Below are positions 1 through 9,964 of a stretch of DNA of 64,000 nucleotides, in pieces. This DNA is from Streptomyces lycii. GTDB lineage: Bacteria > Actinomycetota > Actinomycetes > Streptomycetales > Streptomycetaceae. The stretch is taken from positions 1 to 64,000 of the forward strand of contig NZ_WHPN01000416.1 in NCBI RefSeq assembly GCF_009735685.1. Reading direction: 5' to 3'. Position numbers and translations under genes: made by a program. The notes below the pieces were generated by a model. That model was given only the letters and a program-made list of their open reading frames with translations, was not told the DNA's origin and did not search any database. Numbering within the stretch: position 1 is the first letter of the stretch; each line of letters opens with the position of its first letter.

Positions 1-1
1 C

Positions 2-790
2 GGGGAGCCCCTCGCCGGGACCGCCGGGCTCTCGGTCCGGCGCGGGCGTACCGAGGCGCTGCGCCGGGTGGACCTCACCGTGCGGCCCGGCGAGACGGTG
101 GCCCTGATGGGCCGCAACGGCGCGGGCAAGTCGACCCTGCTGAACACCCTGGTCGGCCTGCACGAACCGGCGGGCGGCAGCGCCCGCGTCGGCGGTCTGG
201 TCCCGCACCGCACCTCCCCGCGGGAGCTGATCCGCCGGGTCGGACTCGTACCGCAGGAGCCGCGCGACCTGCTGTACGCCGACACGGTCGCCGCCGAGTG
301 CGCGGCGGCGGACGAGGACGCGCGGGCGGCGCCCGGCAGCTGCCGGGCCCTGGTCACCGGGCTGCTGCCGGGCGTCGCGGACCACACGCATCCGCGGGAC
401 CTGTCGGAGGGCCAGCGGCTGGCGCTCGCGCTGGCCGTGGTGCTGACGGCCCGCCCCCCGCTGCTGCTGCTCGACGAGCCGACGCGGGGACTGGACTACG
501 AGGCCAAGGCCCGGCTCGTGGGCGTCCTGCGCGGGCTGGCGTCGGAGGGACACGCGGTCGTGCTGGCGACCCACGACGTGGAACTGGTGGCGGAGCTGGC
601 GGACCGGGTCGTGATCCTGGCCGACGGCGAGGTGGTCGCGGACGGCCCGACGGCCGAGGTGGTGGTCTCCTCCCCGGCGTTCGCACCGCAGGTGGCGAAG
701 ATCCTCGCGCCGGAGCGCTGGCTGACGGTGCCGCAGGTCCGGGACGCGCTGGCCGGGCCCGGCCGCGCGGCCGGGGAGGGCTCCGCATGA
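2..790 (+). CDS. ECF-type ABC importer ATP-binding subunit, 5'-truncated
   Basis: ATPase of an energy-coupling-factor importer, which hydrolyses ATP at the inner membrane to drive uptake through the substrate-binding S component encoded next. The frame is already open at the window edge, so the start, and perhaps a first ATPase domain, lies outside; the first in-frame start codon (68) would cut into the strand before the P-loop. All ABC motifs are visible: Walker A GRNGAGKST, Q-loop VPQEP, signature LSEGQ, Walker B LLLLDEPT and H-loop ATHD. The stop overlaps the next gene's ATG as ATGA, so the pair is translationally coupled. The substrate (vitamin or Co/Ni) cannot be read from this half. Confidence 0.88.
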   Translation, partial: GEPLAGTAGLSVRRGRTEALRRVDLTVRPGETVALMGRNGAGKSTLLNTLVGLHEPAGGSARVGGLVPHRTSPRELIRRVGLVPQEPRDLLYADTVAAECAAADEDARAAPGSCRALVTGLLPGVADHTHPRDLSEGQRLALALAVVLTARPPLLLLDEPTRGLDYEAKARLVGVLRGLASEGHAVVLATHDVELVAELADRVVILADGEVVADGPTAEVVVSSPAFAPQVAKILAPERWLTVPQVRDALAGPGRAAGEGSA

Positions 791-1716
791 CCGGGCCCGG
801 CGCCGCCGCCCGGCGGAAGCCTTCCGCGGACCGGCGGGCGCGGACGGACCGGCAGGCGCGGGCGGTGCGGCTCGGCCCGCGGTCCGTGGCGGCCCTGGCG
901 CTGGTCGGCGCGGTCGGCGTGATGGCGTTCGGCTGGCCGCTGCTGGCCGATTCCGCGTCCGGACTGGCGCACTCCAAGGACGCGCCGTGGCTGTTCGCGG
1001 CGCTGCTGCCGCTGCTGGTGGCCGTGGTCGTGGCGACGATCACGGAATCCGGGCTGGACGCGAAGGCGGTGGCGATGCTGGGTGTCCTGGCTGCGGTCGG
1101 CGCGGCGCTGCGGCCGCTGGGTGCCGGCACCGCGGGCCTGGAACCGATGTTCTTCCTGATGGTCCTCAGCGGCAGGGTGCTGGGGCCCGGCTTCGGCTTC
1201 GTGCTGGGCGCGGTGACCATGTTCGCCTCGGCGCTGCTGACGGGCGGGGTCGGGCCGTGGATGCCGTTCCAGATGCTGTCCATGGGCTGGGTGGCGATGG
1301 GCGCCGGTCTGCTGCCCGGGCCGGACCGGCTGCGGGGGCGCCGGGAACTGCTGCTGCTCGCGGGCTACGGGGCCGTCACCTCGGTGCTGTACGGCACGGT
1401 GATGAACCTCCAGGGCTGGCCCTACATCAGCGGCCCGGGAACGGGGATCTCCTTCGTCCCCGGCGATCCGCTGAACGAGAACCTGGTGCGCTTCGCGGCG
1501 TACTGCCTCGCCACCTCGCTGGGCTGGGATCTGCCGCGCGCCGCGCTGACCGCCGTGCTGACGCTGACGCTGGGCGGCACGGTGCTCCGGTCGCTGCGCC
1601 GGGCCACCCGGCGGGCCGCGTTCGAGGCTCCGGCCCTCTTCGCGGACGCGGCGGACACGGGCACCGGCGCCGGTCCCGGCCGCTCCGATGCCGGTGCCGG
1701 TCCCGGGCCGCTCTGA
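787..1716 (+). CDS. ECF transporter S component (substrate-binding membrane protein)
   Basis: Integral membrane S component that binds the substrate and toggles with the ECF ATPase/T module. The 309-aa protein has about six hydrophobic helices between residues 35 and 270, a basic 30-residue N-tail and a Gly/Ala/Asp-rich C-tail that runs into the downstream repeat DNA. The loop after helix 3 carries FFLMVLSGRVLGPGFGF, and the region around FASALLTGGVGPWMPFQML resembles the glycine-rich L3/TM4 region of ECF S components such as the CbrT/HtsT-like group. The ATG overlaps the upstream ATPase stop by 4 bp. The substrate is unassigned; a cobalamin-type or thiamine-type vitamin is my guess from family, not from a diagnostic residue. 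Confidence 0.8.
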   Translation: MTGPGAAARRKPSADRRARTDRQARAVRLGPRSVAALALVGAVGVMAFGWPLLADSASGLAHSKDAPWLFAALLPLLVAVVVATITESGLDAKAVAMLGVLAAVGAALRPLGAGTAGLEPMFFLMVLSGRVLGPGFGFVLGAVTMFASALLTGGVGPWMPFQMLSMGWVAMGAGLLPGPDRLRGRRELLLLAGYGAVTSVLYGTVMNLQGWPYISGPGTGISFVPGDPLNENLVRFAAYCLATSLGWDLPRAALTAVLTLTLGGTVLRSLRRATRRAAFEAPALFADAADTGTGAGPGRSDAGAGPGPL

Positions 1717-2277
1717 GGTCGGCCCCGGTCCCGGGCGCTTCGGCACCGGCGCCGGCCCCGGCCACCCCGGCGCGGGTCCCGGGCACTCCGATGCCGGTGC
1801 CGGTCCCGGGCGCTCCGGCGCCGACCTCTCCGGTCCCTGCCGCTCCGGCCCCGGTAACGCCTGCTGCCGGCCGCCCTCCGAGGGCCCGACAGGCCCTTCC
1901 AGAGGCGGCCGCTGAGCCTTCCGGAAGACCTTCGCGCGGCACCCTTGCCAAGAGTTACTGGTGAGTTTTACCCTCGGTAACGCCACTGCACTTGGCATGC
2001 ACTCTTCATTCACCCCGTGCGCACTTCTCGCGGTTTCCGCACGTCCGCAGCTCCCGTACGACCCGCACGACCCGCACCTCGTACGCCCTGCACGACCTGC
2101 ACTCCTGCACCTCAGCACGTCACGCGCACCGCGCACGTCCTGCACCTCAGCACGTCGCACGCACCGCGCACGTCCGCGTCTCCGCACGTCGCACCGCGCA
2201 GGCACCACTCCCCGGCCACGGCCCCGCGCGGTCCGGCGGCGCAGCCCGTCACGCCCATCGACCGAGGGGAAACGATC
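1717..2277. repeat. Intergenic region with degenerate GC-rich repeats, then a lower-GC leader
   Basis: From about 1660 to 1880 the DNA is a degenerate tandem array built on blocks like GCCGGTCCCGG, continuing the low-complexity end of the upstream gene past its stop codon. From 1950 the composition changes (TTACTGGTGAGTTTTACC, then several cacgtc/cgcacg words up to 2190). This AT-richer stretch is the likely promoter and leader for the gene at 2278, but I see no convincing -35/-10 pair. No gene is apparent. Confidence 0.5.
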
Positions 2278-2898
2278 ATGAAGGACGCTCAGGGCGGACA
2301 CGTCACCGGACGGGTCCGCTGGCGGAAGTTCGCCGCGCTGGCCGTCCCCGGCCTCGCCGTCACCGGGGCCCTCGCGGTCGCCCTGGCCAACGGGGCGCTC
2401 GCCGCCTCGTTCGCCGTGTCCGGCCAGCAGTTCAAGGTCTCCGCCGACAGCCTGGAGGGCGACGGGTTCGTCCAGTACGGCAGCGTCGACACCAATGTCC
2501 GCGGCGAGCTGCTGCCCGTCGCCGTCACCGGGGTGAAGAAGGCCGAGATCAGCAATCTCTGCCAGTCCGTGCTCACCACCCTGCCGGTCATCGGCGACAT
2601 CTCGCTGAAGCTCTCCGCGGGGTCCGGCGGGAAGCGGGTCGAGGCCACCGATCTGCTGCTGGACGCCACCTATCTGGCCGGTGACGCCTCGTTCAACAAC
2701 ATCGAGATCGGCCGGGACGCCTCCACCCTCGACAAGGGGCCCGCCAAGGCCCGCGGCATGCAGGACATGTTCGCGCAGCAGGCGGACGACGTCCGGATGA
2801 CCGGCATGAAGCAGACCGCCTGGGCGACGACCGCCGGCACCTTCCGGCTCTCCGGGCTCAGCATGAAGATCCACAAGGGCAGGACGGAGTGTTTCTGA
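2278..2898 (+). CDS. DUF6230 family protein (membrane-anchored/secreted)
   Basis: Streptomyces-typical protein of unknown function, once often labelled cholesterol esterase without support. The 206-aa product has a basic N-terminus (GRVRWRKF), one hydrophobic segment at about residues 17-40 that looks like an uncleaved signal anchor or signal peptide, and a polar β-rich domain ending in a lone Cys near the C-terminus (RTECF). The ATG is set by GAGGGG seven bases upstream; the longer open frame upstream is repeat-like leader. It lies one base from the GTG of the DUF6114 gene, so the two form an operon and probably a membrane complex. No catalytic motif is visible. Confidence 0.75.
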   Translation: MKDAQGGHVTGRVRWRKFAALAVPGLAVTGALAVALANGALAASFAVSGQQFKVSADSLEGDGFVQYGSVDTNVRGELLPVAVTGVKKAEISNLCQSVLTTLPVIGDISLKLSAGSGGKRVEATDLLLDATYLAGDASFNNIEIGRDASTLDKGPAKARGMQDMFAQQADDVRMTGMKQTAWATTAGTFRLSGLSMKIHKGRTECF

Positions 2899-2899
2899 G

Positions 2900-3406
2900 G
2901 TGCCGGACACCGACCGGAACACCCCCGCCCGGCCCGGTCCGGCACCGGACCGCACGGCCGGCCGCGAACGCGTCGGCCCGCGCGCCCGGTGGCGGCGCTG
3001 GCGGCGGAGCCGGCCCTTCTGGGGCGGGCTCGCCACCGTCGTCGCCGGTACGGAGATCTGCCTGATCCCGCTCGCGCCGGTCGAGGTGATGCTGCACCAG
3101 GGCATCGCGGGCCTGCCGTCCGTACTGCTCGCCCTGATCATGATCGTGCTGGGGCTGAGCGCCTGGTTCGCACCCCACTACCGCGGGCTCGCGGGCGTCG
3201 TCACCGTGCTGCTCGCCGCCGCCGCGCTGGTGATGTCCAATCTCGGCGGCTTCTTCGTCGGCACCCTGCTGGGCATCGCCGGCGGTTCCATGATCTTCGC
3301 CTGGCGGCCCGTGCCGTCCCGGGCGGAGGGGGACCCGGCCGGGGACCGGCCGGACGCACCGGGCCCCTCGTCGGGCACCGGCCCGGCCACGGCCACGGCC
3401 CCCTGA
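2900..3406 (+). CDS. DUF6114 domain membrane protein
   Basis: Small integral membrane protein of unknown function. About 168 aa: a basic N-tail of about 40 residues (RARWRRWRRSRPFWGG), four predicted transmembrane helices from residue 42 to 137, and a Pro/Gly/Ala-rich C-tail. The GTG start lies immediately after the TGA of the DUF6230 gene, which implies translational coupling. The pairing of these two DUF families is recurrent in Streptomyces. An 11-bp hairpin directly after the stop closes the unit, so the secreted protein further on is probably transcribed separately. Confidence 0.75.
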   Translation: MPDTDRNTPARPGPAPDRTAGRERVGPRARWRRWRRSRPFWGGLATVVAGTEICLIPLAPVEVMLHQGIAGLPSVLLALIMIVLGLSAWFAPHYRGLAGVVTVLLAAAALVMSNLGGFFVGTLLGIAGGSMIFAWRPVPSRAEGDPAGDRPDAPGPSSGTGPATATAP

Positions 3407-4201
<795 letters not shown>

Positions 4202-4686
4202 TCCGGCACCTGGCCGGCACCGGTCGTCCCGCACCGGCTGTCCCGGACCGGCGGGCCTGTCGCCGGCCGGACCGTCACCGGCAGGACTGACGTCTGTCCG
4301 ACCGTCACCGGCCCGACCGTCACCGGCCGGTCTCCGGCCGGCGGCGGTGCAGCACGCATCCGTACGGACCCGGCGCGCGACGGGTCCGTACGGGCGCCGG
4401 CCACCACCCCCGAACCTTGGACGCGAACGACGGACCGCGGACCACGGACCACGGACGGCCAACGGCCAACGGCCAACGGAGGACGGCGCGAAAGGAGGAC
4501 GGCGAAAGGAGGACGGAGGTACGGCACCAGCCCGGTCGCCACACCCGGCCGCCCTCGCGCCCCACCGAACCGTCCCCGCGCTCCACCGACCGCCCTCGCG
4601 CTCCACAGACCGTCCTCATGCTTCACCGACCGCCGCCGCCGTATCAGCCGCGCACGGCGCCCCGGCCCACCCGGCCGGTGTCCCGC
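4202..4686. repeat. Convergent intergenic region with short direct repeats
   Basis: Between a + gene and a convergent - gene. It contains several copies of GACCGTCACCGGC (about 4267, 4302, 4315), then GGACCACGGACC and GGCCAACGGCCAACGG runs (4430-4480), then ACCGACCGCC-type repeats to 4640. No gene is supported. Confidence 0.5.
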
Positions 4687-7113
4687 TCAGTCGTCCTGGC
4701 CCGTGGAGCTGCCGGCGAGTGCGGGCCCGGCCGGTGAGCCGGGACCCGGTCCCGCGTCACCCTCCGGCCTCGGTGCCGGGAGCGGCACGGGGCCGTCCGG
4801 CGAACGTCCGGGCCCGGACGCGCCCGGCGCGGGCTTCCGTACCGGTGCGGTCCCTGCACCCGCGGTCCCTCCCGGAGTACGCCCTGCCGGAGTACGCCCT
4901 GCCGGTGGTGTCCCGGCCCGTGGACCGGCCGTGAGCGGGCTGGCTGCCGTTGTGCCGCGCCCCGCCGAAGACGTCCCGCCCGGCCGGTGTTCCGTGCCCG
5001 GGCCGCCCGCGGCTCCGCCCTCCGCCGTACGGTCCTCCACAGCCCGGCCCTGCACAGCTGAGACCTCCACAGCCGGGGCCTCCGCAACCGGGGTCTTCGC
5101 AGTCCGGTCCGGCGTTCCGTCTCCCGCCGCCCGTTCACCCGCCGCCCGGTGGTCCCCCGGCGCCCGGTCCTCCGCCGTGCGGCCCGCGAGGACGTGGCGC
5201 AGGCCGAAACCCGCCGCCACGACCACCGCGCCACCGGCCGCGTCCAGCAGGTAGTGGTTCGCCGTACCGACGATCACCGCCGTGGTCAGCACCGGGTAGA
5301 GCACCCCGAGCAGCTTGCCCCACCAGGCGGGCGCCAGCCGCCAGACCACCACCGCACACCACAGGGACCAGCCGACGTGCAGCGACGGCATGGCCGCGTA
5401 CTGGTTCGAAATGCCCGTCAGCGCCCCGAAGTCCGGGTTGGACAGGTCCTGCGGGCCGTGGGCCGTGTCGATGAAGCCGAGGCCCGGCATCAGCCTCGGC
5501 GGCGCCAGCGGATACGCCCAGAAGCCGATCAGCGCCAGCAGGGTCGCGACGGCCAGGGAGGTGCGCGCCCAGCGGTACATCACCGGGCGGCGCAGGTACA
5601 TCCAGCCGAGCAGCGACAGCGGCACCAGGAAGTGGAACGTCGTGTAGTAGAAGTTCATGCCGGCCTCGAGCCAGCCGGTGCGCGCCACCACCTGGTTGAA
5701 CCAGTGCTCGATGTCGATGCGCAGCGCCGCCTCGATGTCGAGGATCTGCCACCCGTGCCCCTCCGCGAGCGCCCGGCCGTCGGGGGCCTGGGAGCGTATG
5801 TAGGAGTAGACCCAGTAGCCGACGCGTATGAGCAGCAGTTCCAGCACCAGGTTGGGCCGGCTCAGCGGCTGCTTCCAGAACCGCAGCAGCGGCACATGGC
5901 GGAGCCGGGACGCCGGGACCGTGGCGTAGGAAGTGGGCACGGGGCGCCGCCACTCGGGCACGTCCCGGGTGAGGAACGGCACCGCGCAGGCGGCGGCCAG
6001 CGCGGCGAACAGCGGAGCGTTGTCGCCGAGGAAGCCGACCACCTGGAGGTTCGGCATCAGGGCGTCCCGGTGCATCGTCATGACCAGGATGACGAGCACC
6101 GGCCACACCAGCCGGTCGGCGCCGCGCCGCCCGACCCGGCCCACCGCGGCGAGCAGGATCCACAACTGCTGGTGCTGCCATGCCGTCGGCGAGACGGCGA
6201 CCGCGACGCAGCCGGTGAGCGCCACGGCCAGCAGCCACTGCCCGTCGGCGGCGTAACGCGCGGCGCGGCGCAGCCCGAGCACCGCGACGGCCGCGGCGAG
6301 CGCCAGGAACAGCACGACCTCCACCGGGCCCTGGAGCCCGAGCCGGAGCAGCACCCCGTGCAGCGACTGGTTGGCGAGGTCGTCGGCGGGCGCGCCGAGT
6401 CCGGCGCCCGCGACATGGTGCAGCCAGTACGCCCAGGAGTCGTCCGGGGCCGCCGCCCAGGCCAGCGCCGAGCAGCCGGCGAAGGTGCCCGCCGCGACGG
6501 CCGCGGCCCGGCGGCGCCCGGTCAGCCACAGCAGCGGCGCGAACAGCAGCACGGTCGGTTGGAGCGCTGCCGCGGCGCCTGTGAGGAGGCCGGTGGTCCG
6601 GGCCGAGCAGCGCGGCAGGAAGGCGACGAGCACGAGCAGCACGGGGACGATGCCGGTCTGGCCGAGGGCGAAGGTGTTGCGGACCGGCACCGACAGCACG
6701 AGCAGCCCGATCACGGCCGGCACCGCGAACAGCGCGGCGCGCCGCGACGACGGCCCCGGCAGCATCCGCGCGGTGACCATTCCGAGGGCGGCGACCAGCA
6801 GCAGGGTGCCGAACGTCCACACCACGCCGAGGCTCTGCTCGGCGGCCCGGGTGAGCGGCGTGAACACCAGGCCCGCGAAGGGCGTTCCGGTGAAGGACCC
6901 CGTGTCGTAGAGCGGATCGCCGGCCCGCAGCACTCCGTTCTCGCCGATCCAGGTCGCCAGGTCCGTCAGCCGCTCCTCGGGCGGCAGCCGCAGCACCGCG
7001 GCGGCCTGCCGTACGGCCAGCAGCGCCACCAGGAGCCACAGCGCCCCCAGCGTGATGACCGTCCGGGATTCCGCGGGCTGCCACACCGGCCCGCGCCTCT
7101 GCGCATTCGCCAC
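4687..7113 (-). CDS. Fused GT87 glycosyltransferase / PAP2 phosphatase
   Basis: Two membrane enzymes in one chain. The N-terminal 400 residues are a polytopic GT87-type (GT-C fold) polyprenyl-phosphate-sugar mannosyl/arabinosyltransferase with about ten hydrophobic segments. The part from about residue 420 to 650 is a PAP2_3-type phosphatase with the motifs MPSLHVGWS and NHYLLDAAGG carrying the catalytic His residues and the second His/Asp. The pairing suggests building a glycolipid and recycling its polyprenyl-phosphate or phosphatidyl carrier at the membrane. The last 150 residues are Ala/Gly/Pro/Thr-rich disorder, probably cytoplasmic. I chose the GTG at 7113 because GGGGGAG sits nine bases upstream; an in-frame ATG at 7209 would add 32 residues but has no ribosome site. 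Confidence 0.85.
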   Translation of the reverse strand: MANAQRRGPVWQPAESRTVITLGALWLLVALLAVRQAAAVLRLPPEERLTDLATWIGENGVLRAGDPLYDTGSFTGTPFAGLVFTPLTRAAEQSLGVVWTFGTLLLVAALGMVTARMLPGPSSRRAALFAVPAVIGLLVLSVPVRNTFALGQTGIVPVLLVLVAFLPRCSARTTGLLTGAAAALQPTVLLFAPLLWLTGRRRAAAVAAGTFAGCSALAWAAAPDDSWAYWLHHVAGAGLGAPADDLANQSLHGVLLRLGLQGPVEVVLFLALAAAVAVLGLRRAARYAADGQWLLAVALTGCVAVAVSPTAWQHQQLWILLAAVGRVGRRGADRLVWPVLVILVMTMHRDALMPNLQVVGFLGDNAPLFAALAAACAVPFLTRDVPEWRRPVPTSYATVPASRLRHVPLLRFWKQPLSRPNLVLELLLIRVGYWVYSYIRSQAPDGRALAEGHGWQILDIEAALRIDIEHWFNQVVARTGWLEAGMNFYYTTFHFLVPLSLLGWMYLRRPVMYRWARTSLAVATLLALIGFWAYPLAPPRLMPGLGFIDTAHGPQDLSNPDFGALTGISNQYAAMPSLHVGWSLWCAVVVWRLAPAWWGKLLGVLYPVLTTAVIVGTANHYLLDAAGGAVVVAAGFGLRHVLAGRTAEDRAPGDHRAAGERAAGDGTPDRTAKTPVAEAPAVEVSAVQGRAVEDRTAEGGAAGGPGTEHRPGGTSSAGRGTTAASPLTAGPRAGTPPAGRTPAGRTPGGTAGAGTAPVRKPAPGASGPGRSPDGPVPLPAPRPEGDAGPGPGSPAGPALAGSSTGQDD

Positions 7114-7317
7114 GCCCCGTCGCTCCCCCTCCGCCCGCGCCGGCGCGGGCCCACTGATGCGTCCCCCGGGCAGACGCAGGAAACCCTGTGGCCACCTGAC
7201 TGCCGCCATCCTGTTGCTCGAAACCGAACATTAGATGTGCCGGGCCGGGAATCCCACCTCACCCCCGGGCACACCGCGGTGCCCGGCCGGGCCGGGGCCG
7301 TGGGGCAGGATGGGCCC

Positions 7318-7659
7318 ATGAGCATCGTCAAGATCAACGTGCTGAGCGTCTCGGAGGAGCAGCGGGAGACCCTGGAGCAGCGCTTCAGTGCCCGCGCGGG
7401 GCTGGTGGAGGACTCCGACGGCTTCGAGTGGTTCGAACTGCTGCGCCCCGTCGAGGGCACGGACCAGTATCTGGTGTACACGCGGTGGCGGGACGAGGAG
7501 TCGTTCCAGGCCTGGATGGAGGGCCCGATGAAGTCCGCCCACCAGGGCGGCGGCGCGGGCGGGGAGGGCGGCCCGTCAGGGGAGCGGCCGAAGCCGGCGG
7601 CGCGGCAGTCGGCGCTGTGGTCCTTCGAGGTCGCGCACCAGGCGTCGCCGAAGACCTGA
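7318..7659 (+). CDS. Antibiotic biosynthesis monooxygenase (ABM)-fold protein
   Basis: Small cytoplasmic dimeric α+β barrel of the ABM/HmoB type. The 113-aa sequence starts MSIVKINVLSV and has the typical hallmark block FEWFELLRPVEGTDQYLVYTRW followed by ESFQAWM, the pattern of heme-degrading or stress-related ABM proteins rather than of polyketide-tailoring oxygenases. The C-terminal 40 residues are Gly/Pro-rich and end in the family-like AxWSFEV strand. It stands alone between a - gene and repeat DNA. The in-frame extension upstream is antisense to the GT87-PAP2 gene and is not real. Confidence 0.75.
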   Translation: MSIVKINVLSVSEEQRETLEQRFSARAGLVEDSDGFEWFELLRPVEGTDQYLVYTRWRDEESFQAWMEGPMKSAHQGGGAGGEGGPSGERPKPAARQSALWSFEVAHQASPKT

Positions 7660-7670
7660 GCCGACGCGCC

Positions 7671-7740
7671 CGGCCGGGTCCGGCCGGGTCCGGCCGGGTC
7701 CGGTCCGGTCCGGTCCGGTCCGGTCCGGTCCGGTCCGGTC
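7671..7740. repeat. Tandem array: three decamers then eight pentamers
   Basis: Three perfect CGGCCGGGTC decamers pass directly into eight perfect CGGTC pentamers, starting 12 bases after the stop codon at 7659. The remaining DNA to 8150 is GC-rich with weaker repeats (CGCATGCCCGCACAGGTCC twice at about 7947-7990) and no gene. Confidence 0.9.
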
Positions 7741-8150
7741 CGCAGCGGCATACGGGCCGGCCGGGAGCACGGGCCGCGCGTCCGCGGAGTCCTCGTCCTC
7801 GTAACCGGCGGCCCGCAGCGCCGGGACGACCAGCGGCGTCGGGCCCGGCACACGGCACACGGCACGACACACGACGCCCGGCGCCCCGCATCCGCGCGCC
7901 CGCTCGCCCGCGCGCCCCTCCGTCCGCCGTGACGGCAGGTCCCGTCGCATGCCCGCACAGGTCCCGTCGCATGCCCGCACAGGTCCCGCCGCATGCCGGC
8001 ACGGGTCCCGGCGCGTACGGACAAGTGCCCCGCCCGGACCGCGGCGCCGGGCTGCCGGGCCGGGTCCACCGAGCGGTTCTGCCGCGAACGCGGAAGGGCC
8101 CGGCCGGGTGCACCGCCGCACCCCGGCCGGACCCGGCCTGTGTCGATCCG

Positions 8151-9059
8151 TCAGAGCCGCAGCAGCCGCTCCGTCAGATCGCGGTAGTCCCGCAGCGCGT
8201 TCCGCAGTTCCTCCGTCGCGGCGTTGCCGTCGCCGTTCCCGTCGTGGCCGTGCCAGGAGGCGCGGAGTGCCCGGCGCCGCTCGGTGAGCGAGTCGGCGAA
8301 CCGCGCCGCCAGGTCGGCGAACAGCGCGTCGGCCTCCTCCACGGACCGCTGCGGGCTGTCGACGAACCCGGTGACCGCCTCCTGGAGGCGCTGCGTCGCC
8401 CGGTCCGACTCGTGCTGCGGCAGCACGGGCCCCGGCGCCACGACCGGCCCCGCGCCCGGGCCGCCCTGCACGCCCGGGCCGCCCGCATTTCCGCCACCGC
8501 CCGGGCCTCCGGCAGCACCCGGGTCTCCGGCACCACCCGCGCCGGACGCACCGGCCGGCGGGTAGGGCTCGCCGCCGGGCACCGGATACGGCTGCTGCGG
8601 CACCGGCCCTCCGGCCCCGTACGGCCCGGCGGCGGGCAGGTCACCGGCCGTTCCGGGTCCGGGCGGCGGCGGCGCCGGGGGCTCGGGCGGAGCGGCCGGA
8701 GGCGGAGGCGTCCCCGGCATGTCCGGCGTACCGGGTGCCGCGGCGCCGGGGGCGGGGGCGGGTGCACCCGTGTCCCGGGTGCCGGTCCGCTGCCGGGCGC
8801 CGAGGTCCCGGTTGCCCGGTGGCCGGGTTCCGGGTTGCGGGGTGCCGATCGGTGCCGTGGCGTCCGGCCGGGGTTCCCGGGCCGCGAGTTCGCCGGGGTG
8901 GGCGCCTTCGGCCCCTTCGACGCCGGACCGGCGGTCGCCCGTCACGCCGGGCTGTCCGGTGTGTTCGGTGTGTGCGGTGTGTTCGGTGTGTGCGGTGTGT
9001 GGGGCGCGGTCAGTGCCTTGGAAGTGTTCGGTGCGTTCGGTGGGTTCGTCGCGCCGCAT
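8151..9059 (-). CDS. Disordered protein with C-terminal helical domain, paralogue of its neighbour
   Basis: Function unknown. The 302-aa product is intrinsically disordered for 200 residues: His/Thr/Glu repeats (TEHTAHTEHT) near the N-terminus, then Pro/Gly-rich segments. It ends in a helical domain of about 90 residues with the pattern QEAVTGFVDSPQRSVEEADALFADL. That domain matches in arrangement the helical part of the upstream gene (VQEQFVDSPETAVAEADRLLGRL), so the two are tandem paralogues. The ATG shares one base with the upstream TGA (TGATG), so they are translationally coupled, which settles this start over a longer open frame. Confidence 0.7.
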   Translation of the reverse strand: MRRDEPTERTEHFQGTDRAPHTAHTEHTAHTEHTGQPGVTGDRRSGVEGAEGAHPGELAAREPRPDATAPIGTPQPGTRPPGNRDLGARQRTGTRDTGAPAPAPGAAAPGTPDMPGTPPPPAAPPEPPAPPPPGPGTAGDLPAAGPYGAGGPVPQQPYPVPGGEPYPPAGASGAGGAGDPGAAGGPGGGGNAGGPGVQGGPGAGPVVAPGPVLPQHESDRATQRLQEAVTGFVDSPQRSVEEADALFADLAARFADSLTERRRALRASWHGHDGNGDGNAATEELRNALRDYRDLTERLLRL

Positions 9060-9766
9060 CAGACACCGCCCCTCGGCGAGGTGTCCCGGTCCCGGTGGCC
9101 GGACGTCCACGGGGCGTGCAGCCGGTCGGACAGCCGCTTGTTGCCGCCCGTGGCGCCGGGCCGGGCGGCGGGGCGCTCGGCGGCGCCGTTGCCCGTACGG
9201 TCGCCGGCCCGGTGCCGGACGTTGTCCTGCGGGTGGGTGCCGACCAGGTCCTCGAAGAGCGCGCGGGCGTGCACCAGGACCTCGCGCAGCTCCTCCGTCC
9301 CGGCCCGGCCGGTGCGGGCCCGGGAGGCGACGGCGTGCACCTGGCGGTAGCCGTCGACGTGGTGGGTGTGGTGCACGGACAGGGCCGCGACCTGCTCGTC
9401 GTAGTCGTCGGCCGGGTAGCCGCGGTCGCGCACCAGCCGGCCCAGCAGCCGGTCCGCCTCGGCGACGGCCGTCTCGGGCGAGTCGACGAACTGCTCCTGC
9501 ACGCCCGCCCAGAGCGCGACGTAGCTCTCGCGCGCCTCGGCCGTCAGGGGCCGGGCCCGGAGGTCGCCGTGGCGCCGCAGCCGCTCGGAGAGGTCCTTCT
9601 CCGCGGCCTGCGTGTCGCCGTCGTGCCGGGCCACGGTCCGGTCGTACTCGGGACCGAAGCGCTGCCGCAGATTCGTACCGCCGCTCTTCCTGACACGGGG
9701 GGCGAGAACGACCGCGACGATGATGACGACCGCCACGGCCAGAACGATGATGATGCCGGTGGACAT
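9059..9766 (-). CDS. Single-pass membrane protein with conserved helical domain
   Basis: Function unknown; a conserved Streptomyces membrane protein by organisation. About 235 aa: a short N-terminus MSTG, one transmembrane helix (IIIVLAVAVVIIVAVVLAP, residues 5-23), a basic stop-transfer, then a soluble α-helical cytoplasmic domain with VQEQFVDSPETAVAEADRLLGRL shared with the downstream paralogue. The start was chosen at the ATG preceded by GAAAGG; the in-frame ATG 72 bases earlier would bury the membrane segment behind a basic leader. It is first gene of a two-gene operon with a 1-base stop/start overlap. Confidence 0.75.
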   Translation of the reverse strand: MSTGIIIVLAVAVVIIVAVVLAPRVRKSGGTNLRQRFGPEYDRTVARHDGDTQAAEKDLSERLRRHGDLRARPLTAEARESYVALWAGVQEQFVDSPETAVAEADRLLGRLVRDRGYPADDYDEQVAALSVHHTHHVDGYRQVHAVASRARTGRAGTEELREVLVHARALFEDLVGTHPQDNVRHRAGDRTGNGAAERPAARPGATGGNKRLSDRLHAPWTSGHRDRDTSPRGGV

Positions 9767-9964
9767 GTCTTGCCTTTCGCAGAGGTCCTCTCGTGCGAGG
9801 CTGTCAACCCGCCGTTTAACCCGGCGACCGGACCGCAAACGCCGTCAGTTCCCCGCGGCCCGCGCACGGGACGGCGGTGCGCCGCGGCCCGCCTTCCCCG
9901 GCACGGCGGCCGCGGCCGCGAAACACGGAGGCGGCGCCCACGGAGCCGTAGCAGACTGTCCCCC

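Noticed and set aside
5149-7659. 836-codon + strand open frame opposite the GT87-PAP2 gene
   Set aside because: Antisense to a clear membrane enzyme; high-GC bias removes stops in this frame. Residues are Arg/Gln/His-rich without domains. Only the last 113 codons (from 7318) are a real gene.
7671-7740. CRISPR-like repeat array
   Set aside because: Units are 5-10 bp without spacers; no cas genes occur anywhere in the window.
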